64,000 bases of DNA from Acanthopleura granulata. Its lineage: Eukaryota > Mollusca > Polyplacophora > Chitonida > Chitonidae. The notes under the pieces are model-generated. The model was not told the DNA's origin. It did no database searches and saw only the letters and a list, made by a program, of their open reading frames with translations. The DNA is taken from NCBI GenBank assembly GCA_016165875.1, contig JABBOT010000007.1:16581441-16645440 (forward strand), read 5' to 3'. Position 1 is the stretch's first letter; the number at the start of each line of letters is the position of its first letter. Positions 1 through 11,511 of this stretch are shown in pieces. The position numbers and the translations under genes are program-made.

Positions 1-272
1 TTTGCACTCCCAATGTGCATTCCAGTTAACCTGTGTGTTAAATGTGGTATTTGCTTCTGTTATGTTTCACAATTCCATTTTGAGACGTCATCCATGTCTG
101 GGATAGGTGAACAAATACAGGATATTGTACAGTGAAGCTTGAATACAGTAAACATGGTTTGATCGAGAGGTGGAAATGATGACCCACTCGACATGAATTA
201 TCAGTGATGAAAATGGTGGGATTTCACTGATGTGTAAATAGTAAAGGTGTTTTAATGTTTCTCTGTCCACAG

Positions 273-316
273 GTAAATACTTGGTGGATCCAGAGCCGGG
301 GGTGAAGTACGTATGA
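273..316 (+). CDS. possible terminal coding exon of an upstream plus-strand gene (partial)
   Basis: A polypyrimidine stretch and CCACAG end at 272. Read in phase 1 the exon gives KYLVDPEPGVKYV followed by TGA. The peptide ending and the long AT-rich, stop-filled DNA downstream suggest the last coding exon of a gene that lies mostly off the left edge. No family is recognisable from 13 residues, and a chance acceptor is possible. Confidence 0.3.
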
Positions 317-2290
317 CAATTACAGAAGTGTAGGGAGACAGTGATCAATTAGCGCGCTCTGTGGGTGATTACAGTCCCAGACAGTGATCAATTAGCGCGC
401 TCTGTGGGTGATTACAGTCCCAGACAGTGATTAGTTAGTGCGCTCTGTGGTTGCTTACAGTCTGGCAGTCTCAGAGGACATCACTCATGGCCTGGGGACA
501 GGAGCGAGGAACTGATCATACCCACATGGTCTTCAGCTACCCATAAATTGTGAATAATAGTAATATATATATACATAAAATATATATACATATAAATATG
601 TACATAATAGAACATATAGATGCAATGAATTTTAATACTAGGACAAAGGTCAGACAAATTGCGTACAAGACGATGTGTACTATAACCAGAGTGGTGTTTC
701 ATGCCTGTGTTCAATGGGAAGATGGCAGAATAACCTGCAACCTTTATATACTGTTCAAGGTTTGTGCTGTTGCGTTCAAGTTTTGAGTTCACGCAGTGTT
801 GTGATGGGCTGTGTAAGCCAATGCCGAGGAGGAGGAATGGTGTACCAGATCCTGGTATGTGTTCTCAGGTTGGCTGCTGTGACTACATCGCTGACGAAGT
901 GCTCTGTCGTATTGACGAACTGTCAGCTGTCCTTTGTGACACAGTAACTGTACATGCTGTATCAAGTTTGTATCATGTATGAACAAGTGACCATGTGATG
1001 GCAGAGGGACTGTCGTGTAAACTACTTCAGATTTGCTCTATCAAGGCTACCACAGGTTACAATTGCTAGAAAAGGGCACATTGTGTGGTTCATTGATTCA
1101 GAATATTAATTAACAACAAATTTTCATTTCCACGTAACGTTGTCTGAATGGACGCCATCCTGTTGATGTGCACCACATGTTCGACAGCTTCCAGAAGTTC
1201 AGGTGGACTTGTTGTTGCTGTTGAAAATTTATAAGAATGTTAAGCCCAGTTTCAACAATTCAAAGAGAATCGCCTTTTAGGGTGCATTTAGTGGTAACCA
1301 CTGTAAGTGTAGTACAAAACAACCTTCTTTACTACATTGTAGTAGTATAAGTTTGGTTATCACTGTTATTTTTTTAAATTTCATTTTGTTAGCACTTCAG
1401 TGTAGTTCATCAGAGAGTCATGAAACTTGGGTATAGTAAGTGTGAAAATAGGTCATGTGTATTATGCAATTTGATACCATGTTTCATCGGAGTGCAGAAT
1501 CGTTGTTCGATGTATATTCCAACACACAGGTGAAGGTTGCAGGAGATATTTTGTGGTTTGTACCAAGATTTTTAAATGTACCGGTGGCAGGCAGGGGCCT
1601 CCACCTTTTTTCTATTCTATTTTGCATGAAAAAAAAAGCCAAGTGATTCCCTTCTTATGCTATTAGATTAAGGCAATACTCCACTACGATTGGTTATAAA
1701 ATGTGTACATATATATGAAAATTATGTATAAAATTCAAAAAATTGTATATGGAAATGTTTTGTATATTGAATAATATAATGACTTGAATGTAAGGAACCT
1801 CCCAGTGGTGAACTGTTTTTATCTGCTGTCCTTGTTCCTTTGGGCTGTGCATATCTTGTTGACCTATACTCTATATATATATGTTACATATATATATATA
1901 CACATACATACATATATATCTCTCTGTCCGTGAGAATCGTTTATGCCGAGTGTTTATCTATCTGACACCACAGTGTACTGTGCACTGTACCAATTTTTCT
2001 TTTCTTTTTTTTTTTTTTTTTTTTTTTTTGTGATCATACAATATTGTTACCATGCATCCCAGAAGTTATAGATGGCAGACTAAGGACGCTTCTGTTGTGG
2101 TTGATGTTGCTTCATACTGACGTGATATAAAACTCTGTATGGGCTCGTCCTGATTGATGTCTTTAACCTAGATGAAACTGTACACCCTATAGTCATGTTC
2201 AAGAGGGTATATACATGTATACACCTGGTTATATACAACTATGTAGATAAATATACATTTATGCTGTCTTCAATAAATCAAAATCCAGTA
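317..2290 (+). other. possible long 3' UTR, no gene seen
   Basis: AT-rich DNA without convincing coding sequence follows the putative terminal exon. It holds TA-rich microsatellites near 565-600 and 1868-1921 and a poly-T run near 1994-2029. An AATAAA lies near 2271 and could end the transcript. A cysteine-rich reading frame at about 792-982, preceded by CACGCAG, was seen but could not be assigned. Confidence 0.25.
337..478. repeat. 43-bp tandem repeat, 3 copies
   Basis: Units start ACAGTGATCAATTAGCGCGC and end in TCCCAG. The first two are nearly identical and the third is diverged. The array lies just after the possible terminal exon. Confidence 0.9.
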
Positions 2291-3408
2291 CACATCTATA
2301 GAAAGAATAATTTGGAACTAAAATGTTCATGGGGAATTCAGGCATGATCTATGTTGATGAGGGTGGATAAGTAATCAGCCAAACCTGCGTTATATCACCA
2401 GCATGTAGGAGATGTTGAGGCAGACTGCTGGTTTCATATGGAACCTTGAAAACCTGGAATTTGAAAACAACTTTTCCAGGCCTTTGAAATTGCTTTAATA
2501 GTGCACTGCTAATTTTCTGTGAAAGACTGAAAAGTTGTACTCATGAAGATCCTTTAACATTGCTTCAGGCTTGTATAAGTGTAGTTTTGTTATTCCATGT
2601 AAAAAATGAAAAATGAATAACCTGGGGGCCTGGAATAACCTTGGGAAAAAAAACCTGGAATTTTGAAATCTTGAAAATTTTGAAAATGTAACGAGCCTGG
2701 CCATTACCTCCTGTGCCACAGGATTTATTGACAGAATACAGTAGGCATTACACATTTGCAGAATGCTATTTCTGTAGCCTTGGGCAAACTTTCACAAGAC
2801 TTTGTAAATTAATTTGTTGGTAACTTTAAGTAACATCGCCTTATGACACTACGACGTAATGTGACGTACAAAATTTGGTGAAAATGGGCCCTGTCCTTCA
2901 GATTACAAACCAATCCTGCTCCGACATGCGAATATCAGTGTGAACTGTCTGAATTTTAAACACTGAAAGAAAACGACTTGTGGTTCTGTATTGAATTAAC
3001 TTGTTTTTAGATATTTTTATGTCACTGATTTGGTCATCAGTAATGCCTTTGTATGCCATGCAGTATCCCAAAGCATGGCTCATTAATGATTTGGGTCAGT
3101 ACTTAGTATGCAAAGTGCCCCCGAGAGTTAAGGACATATGGGTGATGTTTACCTTGTTACGTAGGCCCCTTACCTCAGGCTCTAAACTTTGTAGTGTCCA
3201 GTCTTAAGGCAGCAGTATTAGCGATTAATTATTAGTACGTTGATGGGCATTTCGTCAAGGTGTAGAATTATGTCCCTGGTTGAAGGTAGCTGATATTAAC
3301 ATTGTCATGACCTTTGTCTTGTATATTTGTCATTCATTGCTGTCATTCAGGCCATTTGTCAGTTTTTCACTCATAACAGCACATTTGATCAGCTGAACAA
3401 ATATGAAT
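2291..3408. other. intergenic, nothing recognised
   Basis: AT-rich sequence with only short chance reading frames on either strand. No gene, RNA or clear repeat was recognised. Confidence 0.5.
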
Positions 3409-3618
3409 ACCCCCACCAATGTGGTCGGTGTGAGAAGTCCAGCTCATACTGGTTTCCTCTCCGGCCATATGTGGGAATGTCTGCCAGCTACTTGCGGATG
3501 GTCCTGGGTTTCCCCCAGCTTCTGCCCTGTTTCCTCCCACCACAACGCTGGCTGCGGTCGTAAAAGTGAAATATTCTTGAGTACGGCATAAAACACCGAT
3601 CAAATAAATAAATAAATA
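3409..3618 (+). mobile_element. tRNA-derived SINE, 5'-truncated
   Basis: The copy begins inside the tRNA-related head, near the B-box-like region. It continues through the common body (CTCCGGCCATATGTGGGAA, TGCGGATGGTC) and ends with GAAATATTCTTGAGTACGGC and an (AAAT)n tail. It is the same family as the copies at 6521 and 26335. Confidence 0.85.
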
Positions 3619-4014
3619 TGAATGTGCAGATTTTCTGTTGCCTGTTTTTGCAAGTCCATGTAATATAAACCCTGTTATAGAACATTTTAATTAGTTCACA
3701 GTTTTTATGGTTAATAGTGACCGGGTTGTGGACGGCTTAAAATCAACAACCGATATGGTGGTCCACAGCATAATGTGCTGACCATATTGAATATTCTCTT
3801 AAGGATCTTCAAAAGGATCAAATTACAAATCACTACAATTATTTACTCTATTTTTCATACCAAGGCCAATTTAAATGCAGTAGCCATTTCATCTTTTGAG
3901 CCCTCTCACTGTCTTTTCAGAGTTAAATTTAGGTCATTAATAATTCCTCAAAATGTAGGTTTATATATATTTTGTTTTTCAAAAGTCATTCTGTTGTTGC
4001 AAGGTCATTAACAG

Positions 4015-4318
4015 GTGCACTGGCATACTAGCATCATGGTGAATGAAGGTAATATCTTTTATTCTCATCACATCCCCTTCACCCTGAAGTGGAATGCGTG
4101 TCATCCATGCGGGATCATGATTATTTACTGCCTACATGTTCATCTTCTCCCTCATCCCCATTGTCTGTGTCTGCCATTCTGTGGTAAAGGCCATGAAATC
4201 CATGTCCAGTGTACCTGGCCTGCCAGGCGTATGCTTTGTCTCTGTGAATACTTCAATCTTGGTGCTTCTTGCTACTCCAGTTATCCACCCCTTTATAATG
4301 TATCATGGTGAGGTGTAA
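4015..4318 (+). pseudogene. hydrophobic reading frame resembling GPCR TM6-TM7
   Basis: The frame from 4136 to 4318 encodes 60 residues. A first hydrophobic stretch (FIFSLIPIVCVCHSVVKAM) is followed by a second that ends PVIHPFIMYHGEV and a stop. The second has an N and a PxxxY-like end reminiscent of rhodopsin-class TM7. An in-frame TGA lies just upstream, and no AG acceptor falls between it and the frame. It is either a decayed receptor fragment or chance. An acceptor-like CATTAACAG precedes 4015 but opens a different frame. Confidence 0.2.
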
Positions 4319-4760
4319 ACTTAATGGGAATAAGAATTCCGGGATATGAAATATCATCAGTGTCTGTACAATTCTGAGAAATACAAAGCAATTTTATCCA
4401 GAATTTTGTTGGGTTTTTTTTTTTGTCTCATTGATAATTATGCATGCAGTATATACTACATGTGAACAGCAGAGTTTGCTAAAGCCTGTCAATATCTGGG
4501 ATGTTATGTTCCCTATAGTGTGATGGCTGAAAGTTCAGAATGGTCACCTTGTTTTCTGACAGGAAAGAAGAGGTTATTTCAGTGGTGAAATATTTGAGCT
4601 TTAAGGCATTGAAATTGGCACAGTATTTCCTCATATGGTGTGCTCAGCGTGTTGTTTTGGTTGCCCCACTGTCCGTATGCCATGACTGGAGGAGACCATC
4701 CCTTTTGGTGTGAGTTTTCCATATGGCATTCCAGCGAGGTAGCATTTTATCTCAGTTGTT

Positions 4761-5045
4761 GAGACCCCAGCCAGTTTGACTACACTGTAACTACATGTAC
4801 AGATTGTGACTGTACCTAGAATATTTATACCACATCAACATGACACTCCAGCCAGTCTGACTACACTGTAACTACATGTACAGACTGTAACAAGAGTATT
4901 TATACATCAACATGACACTCCAGCCAGTCTGACTACATCCTAACTACACATATTGACTACATCTACTGTGTTTGTAGTACGTCAACGTGACACCAATGCC
5001 AGTCTGACTACACTCTAACTACATCTACTGATTGTAACTAGTACG
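4761..5045. repeat. about 75-bp degenerate tandem repeat, 4 copies
   Basis: Four units share CCAGCCAGTCTGACTACA and ACTACATGTACAG, beginning near 4761, 4841, 4914 and 4987. Confidence 0.8.
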
Positions 5046-5091
5046 TTACTACACAAAACCCCCTCCAGTCAGGTGCTAAAACCATATACAT

Positions 5092-5330
5092 TTTATTTAT
5101 TTAACTGTTTGATGTTTAATGTCATAAGAATGCTTCACTTCTGCAATGGAATTCATGTTCTGACATGGACAAAACTAGAGTGACCAGGGTAAAGCGGCCA
5201 ACATTTGGCAAGTTACTGCCTAACTTTCCCCCCATGTGACACACAGTCATGCACACCATATTACAAGACACGTGATCTTCCACACATACTGACTGCTCAA
5301 GCAACCAAAGAAGTGTCATCATTCATACGT
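5092..5330 (-). mobile_element. SINE-like repeat with a different body and the shared 3' tail
   Basis: On the minus strand the element ends in AAGTGAAGCATTCTTATGACA and an AAATAAAT tail, like the main SINE family here. Its body contains GGCAAGTTAC and CATGTGACACACAG, which is not in that family but recurs at 50,795-50,900. Confidence 0.5.
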
Positions 5331-6408
5331 AGTCACCAATTAATGTACTGTACAATGTAACAGATTAACACAACAAAAGATGAAAAAACCAAGGACTGTT
5401 TTTTTCCCCACTTTTGATATAAAATAAACACAACTTGTGAATACATCTAGCTGCACTTAATACGCATAATACACAGACAGATGCCATTCATTTGGGCACA
5501 TTTTCACGGATCCATATAACATACAGTTTCCTGACTAGCAAATTATACTCACATTACACACCTCTTTCTCACATCTTGAGGTTTAATGCAACTCACATGA
5601 AGATCTATGTAGACAAATCTTGATTAAAAGAACTCTCCACGACCTTTTGCCACTCCACTCCCAGCATCACTGAGCGGTGAGAAGTGACAGTTGTCGTAAC
5701 AGTTTTATACATTCTCATATATCCTGAGTACTACACATTTTTAGTTTTTAAACTGGTTAATGTGAGATACTATAGTGAGTAAACTTACTGTTTTTGCTGT
5801 TGTTGCTATCTTAATTTGTGCCAGTCAAACAGACTTGACAGTGTACTAAAACAGGACCAGCCAATCTGCTTTTACTCAAGCAGCCACCTCAGTATTTTAA
5901 TCAGCCTTCCAGCTTCTCCAAATAAACAATGCCTGTAAAAGGTCAGGTCAGACATGTCATGCTTTCAAATTTAACTTACGCCAGTTGGATTGACACATTT
6001 CAATGTAAGGGCATCATATCCACTGAAACGTGCATTACTATTCTAATTTAATATTTCTTCTAATGTAATTGATTTGTTTGTATATCGGTACCTTTTGAGG
6101 TTTAATTATTTTCGAAAATCAAATTGCAAAGGTGACCACCAATATCATCAGAACAGCACAGTTACCACTGTTACCACAGTCTGTTTATTTCTTCTTCACT
6201 GCTGCTTAACTCTTCATTGAATATTTCAAAGAGTATTGCACACAACAGATCTTCACAACATCTTCATCATTCAGAGAGCATTACAAAGGGTATTATCGAT
6301 ACGCTGTTTATTTCTTCTTCATAGCATTTTAACTGTTCAATGAACATTGCCAAAAGTATTACTCTTTGTCTTTTTTCTGGACCATCTATTTCCGGCCCCC
6401 AAGTTGTA

Positions 6409-9400
6409 TTAAAGTGTCAATCCATAGCCTGCCTTCTCCAACGACTTCAATCCCTCAAGTGTACTACCTGATGGAAAGAGAATTGGGACATTTTAAACAG
6501 GGCAGGGCCAATCCAACAAGAGGCCTCTGTGGCTTAGTTGGTTAGCACGCTGGCACAGCATAATGACCCAAAGGCCTCCAACCAATGCAGTCGCTGTGAG
6601 TTCAAGTCCAGCTCATGCTGGCTTCTTCTCTGACTTTTCGTGGGAAGCTCTGCCAGCATCCTACGGATGGTTGTGGTTCCCACCCGAGCTCTGCCTGGTT
6701 TCCTCCCTTCCTCTGGCCGCCGTGATATAAGTAAAATATTCTTGAGTTCTGCATAAAACACCAATCAAATAAATAAATAAATCAAATCCAGCAAATTTAA
6801 GAAAACATGTAGAACTTTACATCTGAATAAATACATGTCATAACGTGAATGAAAAATACAATAAATAAATACATAACAAGAAACAAATACATTATTAGAA
6901 TGAATTAAACTAAACAAGATTTTACTGACTTCAGAAATCGAACAGACTACCAGCTGTTCCACTGAACTCAAACTGCAGGATTTTGTAAATCAAAGAAACA
7001 AATGAAGCAGGAAAACCATAACTAGCATGCATTGCTATTAGCAAAATGCACCAGTAAAAACTTAATGTACAACTCTGACAGATAACCAGCTCTCTAACTC
7101 TGTTGTCTCACCTCTTGGTTTATACTCCAAACCTATATATCCATCATATCCCACTTCTTGAAGAAGTTTGAAGATGTAGGAGTAGCTTATCTCCCCTTGA
7201 TTGTCTGGCTCACTTCTGTCAGGAGCCTGAGAGACCTGAATGTGACCTGCAAGATGACTGAGCTATTGAATGACTGATTTAATCCATCGAGATTTAATTA
7301 CCACAAGAAATAAATTGCTGATAAGACAAAATGAAATCCCTGTCTCAAGACCATTCCTTTTTCAAACAGAAGATCTAAAATTACAGATGCTTCCAGCTGC
7401 TTCACAGGTCAGCTTTAAGGGCACAAGGCCTCTCAGCTGGTTTCAAGATGGTTTGAGTGCAGTGTCAGGTCTGGTGTCTTCAGCTGGCATGATGCCTCAG
7501 TGAATCAGTTGTATAATATCTTTGAGAGTGTCAACTCTTTTGGAAACAATAGGGAACTTGTAAAATGCCTTGTCACCTGTAACAAGACAGTCCAAAACTA
7601 TGCAGAGACTCTGCAACCAAAGAAAACAACCTGTTCTGCTGAGGCTTTGTGAGGAATTCCTTGAGTCTCACATTAATTTTAAGGATCAACATGCTGTCAA
7701 CAGGAACATTAGTTCTAGGAGCAGCTGAGCGATTCTATTTCAGTGAAATGCAGGCATACACCATGTCAGCATTTTAACATAAAACAACCAGAGAATACAG
7801 AGATTTTCCCTACAACACCAATGCCTACATCATGGTCAGAGCTAATCACATAGCAATCCAAAGCTTACCTATATAGGGCAAAAACTTTTTCAAATTTTCA
7901 GTCAAATTTCCACTCATGATCTGGACATGGAAAAAGTCCTGCAAAACAATGGAATGATCAATAATCTCATCAGATCAATCATTTCAATTATTTAGATTAC
8001 AACAAGATAGAATGTACTTTAATTTGTTATCCTTTTACTACAACTATGTGAAATAAACTGTCTGTCTACAACCAGACCAGTGGAAACTTCTCTTCACACT
8101 TTACTTCATGAACATAATTACGCAAGCACAAACTTATGGTTATGGTTACGCACAAACTTATGGTTACGCACAAACTTATGGTTACGCACAAACTGAAACT
8201 TGAGATTTGGGTGATTCAGCTTCTTCACATATTCCAAACCTGAAAAAAAAAAAAAAAAATGAAGCTGACAATAGTAACATTTAGGAGCAACACAGTAATT
8301 CAAGTGATGAAGAACGATATAGATATTGCACGGTAACAACAGAGTGTTCTGAAATACTGTGATGAACATCAGCTACATATCTGTTGCATTTCATGTATGT
8401 TTTACCTCTCTCTGGTTCGTCCATGAAGTAACCAGGGGCAGACAACTTTGAGTTGACAGCTTCAATCAGGGCTAGGATGCCTTCCTGGAGGAGTCAAAAG
8501 TATAACACATTTATACATCAGATGAACTCATCAGTGTTGAATCCATTCTACATATATTCTCTGGCAGTTAAATTGGTCTTCCTGCAGTTACATGTACATC
8601 ATACTGTGTGATTAGGTAGGCTACATATAGACTGGAGCTGACTTTTAGTTAAACCTTCTATAAATCTCACTGCACAGACATCTCACTGTACGCACGTGCA
8701 AGTTCAATTCTTATGTTGTGTCGAAAAAATCATATGTAAAACATTAAAGATGATGATCTTGATGCTCAGGATAAAGGGATTTACATGTATCAAGGCATCA
8801 AGCACTGAAGCCAGCCTGTTACAATTAGCAGAATCACCTTTTGTAATCTGTCAGCTGCGTATTTAATGTTCTCCAGGTAAACATCTTCCTCAGCTTCTGG
8901 TCGCTTACCAGCCATAATGTGCATTCTGGACAGACAGAAAATACACCATACACTTAGTACCATAGCTTATAGTCATTGCTTACTAGATTGAATGATTCAT
9001 TCATTCCGAATTTTGTTCACCAATATACTATAAATCAGTTTAGAACAATACTGGCAGGAATACAATTCTACACAGATATTAAACATTTCCAAAAATAGGC
9101 AGTTTTCTTTTCAGCTGACAGAATGTAATAACTAATTCACTGTGTTCAAGATTCAGTCAAGGTATATGTAACTTCAGTGCTCCACAGCCCAAGCAGTACC
9201 GTAATTATAGGATAATTTACACACCTTAAAATCAGGAATCATACAATTGTCTGATCTTTTCCACTGAAGGTGTTGCATGCACCACCTGTAGAAGGTAACT
9301 ATCATTAAATAACAAGGAATTTGGGTGATATTTACCGTTTACACTTTAATGCATTTGCATATTTGATTGACACCTCCAGTTTGTCCACAAACTCCTGTTT

Positions 9401-10249
9401 TCTAGACCTCAGAGCTGCTATTCCCAGGTCACCAGCTGACAGGTCACCTGAAATCAAATGACTTACACACTGATACTCAGTGAAGCACTGACTGACATAT
9501 GTACATGTAGGAATGGACACATTTATAATTAATGTATTTATTTGTTGTTAAGAAACCATACTGGTATTCAAGAATTTTTTACATATCGGCTGGATATGCG
9601 TGGAAGAAGCCAATATGCCACTGACGGGTAAACCACAAACCTTTGGATAACGACATCTCCAGCGTGTGATGTACAAATGTTCATGCCATATCAACTGCTG
9701 AAAGACAAAAACTTCAATAAATGTTAGCAGGAACAGCAACACAAGTGCCACGTAATTATCTTGTAACCAATCTGTACACCACTTCTTTAATTCTTGGCTA
9801 AACTTTTATTTATTTATTTCAATGCATGGTGATTTATGCCATTTTCAAGTATATTTCACTTACAATTTATATAAGCCGGCTATCAGCATTATGGTGAGAG
9901 AAAACCGGGGAGACCCACGACAGTCTGCAGGTTGCTGGCTGACCTTCTCACGTACGGCCAGACAAAAACCCAGCATGAGTTGGACTTTAACTCACAGCGT
10001 CTTATCTAAACGTTGTTCATTATTCCAGCTTGACACATATTTTAACCAAATACCTGGCCAGCCATTGATGAGCACATGTTCCACGCCGGCCCTATCCCTG
10101 GCCTCTGCCAATGTCCTCTCGTTCTCTGCGTACGGAAATGTCGCCTCCACGTATTTGAAGCCAGCATCCTTAGCAGCTTCATACCGCTCAGCAAGAGTTG
10201 GGATTTCCGTGAACATCATGGACAAATTGGCTGCAAATTTGAGAGGCAT
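6409..10249 (-). CDS. HYI: hydroxypyruvate isomerase homolog, 8 coding exons
   Basis: This enzyme family is a TIM-barrel isomerase related to xylose isomerase that interconverts hydroxypyruvate and tartronate semialdehyde. Coding exons, minus strand: 10249-10054, 9447-9336, 8925-8838, 8484-8406, 8239-8190, 7938-7869, 7246-7112, 6467-6409. Phases match at every junction and give 262 aa, close to the vertebrate protein (about 277). Recognisable family segments are MPLKFAANLSMMF at the N-terminus, IHIMAGKR-like MHIMAGKRP at about 104-112, the metal-site region FDFFHVQIMSGNLT at about 175-188, GHIQVSQAPDR, and GLEYKPRG near the C-terminus. All exon ends are GT-AG, but exon 5 uses the weak donor GTGCGT. 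An in-frame upstream ATG at 10372 would add 41 residues that are arginine-rich with no acidic residue until residue 24, resembling a mitochondrial presequence. I chose 10249 because family conservation starts there. Confidence 0.93.
6521..6783 (+). mobile_element. full-length tRNA-derived SINE in HYI intron 7
   Basis: A-box-like TGGCTTAGTTGG and B-box-like GAGTTCAAGTCC lie in the 5' head, followed by the common body and an (AAAT)n tail. Imperfect flanking duplications, AATCCAACAA before and AATCCAGCAA after, look like a target-site duplication. It sits about 50 bp upstream, in plus coordinates, of the last HYI exon and in antisense to the gene. Confidence 0.9.
8126..8192 (-). repeat. 18-bp tandem repeat multiplying the exon 5 splice donor of HYI
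   Basis: Read on the minus strand, the unit GTGCGTAACCATAAGTTT repeats directly after exon 5. Successive TTT|GTGCGT donors leave exon ends at 8190, 8172 and 8154. A longer 24-bp unit then leads to a fourth, weaker one at 8130. All steps are multiples of three. Confidence 0.85.
9805..10001 (-). mobile_element. tRNA-derived SINE in HYI intron 1
   Basis: The (TTTA)n tail complement is at 9805-9820. It is followed by a diverged 3' region and the body complement (TCTGCAGGTTGCTGGCTGACC), and ends at the head with TTGGACTTTAACTCACAG. It is in the same orientation as HYI. Confidence 0.8.
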
Positions 10250-10460
10250 CCTTGAAGACGTTGTCAGTTGAACCACGCCCGCTCTTTCTCTGGCAACTTG
10301 GTCGAAAATTTTATATAAATATCTGTAAGTTGGTCTTAATAGACGCCGTGTTCTACTTGTCAACATTATCACGTGTAGGCTAAAAGGTCAAGGTCATTAT
10401 GCAGGTGCGCTTTATTTTCATTGGCTACTGCTATGACAATAACAAGATGGCGACCCCGCA
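10250..10460 (-). promoter_or_regulatory. probable HYI 5' UTR and promoter region
   Basis: Upstream of the HYI start lie a nuclear-receptor type site, AGGTCAAGGTCA at 10385-10396, which contains the ERR/NR5A consensus TCAAGGTCA. There is also an inverted CCAAT box (CATTGGCT near 10417) and a YY1-like AAGATGGCGAC near 10445. Such motifs are common in housekeeping and mitochondrial metabolic promoters. The start of transcription is inferred, not seen. Confidence 0.4.
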
Positions 10461-10871
10461 GAGTTAAGCGACAACAACAGGTCAAGATAACAGGTATTTT
10501 TTTCGGCTATCTTCACGTAACAAGATCTCCTTCTTTATTCACACGATCATTTGTTGTAGTCATAAACTGTGCCCATCATTGATTGTGACAAAGCTTTTAT
10601 TCCGTTGCATATTTATCAAGCCATTTGACCAATGGCGTACTCATGATCCAGTTATCCAGACATACTTGTAACTGAAACTTCACGGAGGTGGCAAAACATG
10701 ATGTGTGTAGTGAATATGTCATTCCTTTGGTTCGTGTTCAAAACCCGCTCTGTTTTTTTTACCCATGTCTCTTCTAAAAAATATCTCAGTTAAGACAAGT
10801 TAATAAAGAAATAAAAAATAAAAGTAAAATAAAGTAAATAAACAAAATTCCAGATGCTTTTACATAAGAAG

Positions 10872-10993
10872 TTAGTTCATTTCATTTAAATGTTGAGGTC
10901 TACTTTCAACAATTTCTGATATTTAGCTACCTGAACAGGTAAACATCAGAAATGGCTGAAAGTAGACCTAAACATTTAATTTGATTGAACTAA
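10872..10993. repeat. imperfect inverted repeat (hairpin), MITE-like
   Basis: The left arm, TTAGTTCATTTCATTTAAAT onward to TTTCTGATATT, pairs with the right arm ending TTTGATTGAACTAA. Both contain AGGTCTACTTTCA or its complement. Arms are about 48 bp with a roughly 25-bp loop. It lies 200 bp before the TIR element. Confidence 0.8.
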
Positions 10994-11193
10994 TATGAAG
11001 TCAGCCTACTCCAATATATGTGGTACTGGTGTTTTTGCTGAAAATTAAGTTTTAGTTAGCCAGCCCCAGTATAATTTGTAGGTTTGTTTCAGGGTATGGA
11101 GACATCCCACTAGAATATGTTTTTCCACCAAAAAGTAATATTTTTGTACAAGTTTATGTAAATTACCTCTAAAACAAACTTTTTCGGTCAAAT

Positions 11194-11395
11194 AGCAGCA
11201 GGGAGGGCGAGTGACAAACTATTGGGAGCCTCCCCAAGCCCCAGGGCAGTCCCCAGCCCCTACACCTGCTAATTTCTGCTGCATATCAAGCCATATGGTG
11301 TTCGCATACAGAAACTTTTGCCAGTTATCTATGTAGACAAACAGGCCTTCACATTCAGAAATAATAGCCAAGGGGACTGCTCACCACCCTTGCCG
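11194..11395 (+). repeat. left terminal inverted repeat of the virus-like element
   Basis: This matches the reverse complement of 17055-17255 over about 200 bp with point differences and small indels. Shared stretches include GGGAGGGCGAGTGACA, CTATTGGGAGCCTCCCCA, CTAATTTCTGCTGCA and TATCTATGT. The inner limit is approximate. Confidence 0.9.
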
Positions 11396-11511
11396 GCCCT
11401 GGGGCTCCATTTAGAGATATTTGTTGCTGTGTGTATACCTGTAGTGATTGAATTGTAACATGAAAATATCCAAGAGTGGGAGGATAGGGTGCATGAAATG
11501 GGCGCTACACT

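Noticed and set aside
764..982. Cysteine-rich frame after an acceptor-like CACGCAG
   Set aside because: It could be an exon, but there is no donor partner, no recognised cysteine pattern, and it lies in the probable 3' UTR, so it is not listed as a gene.
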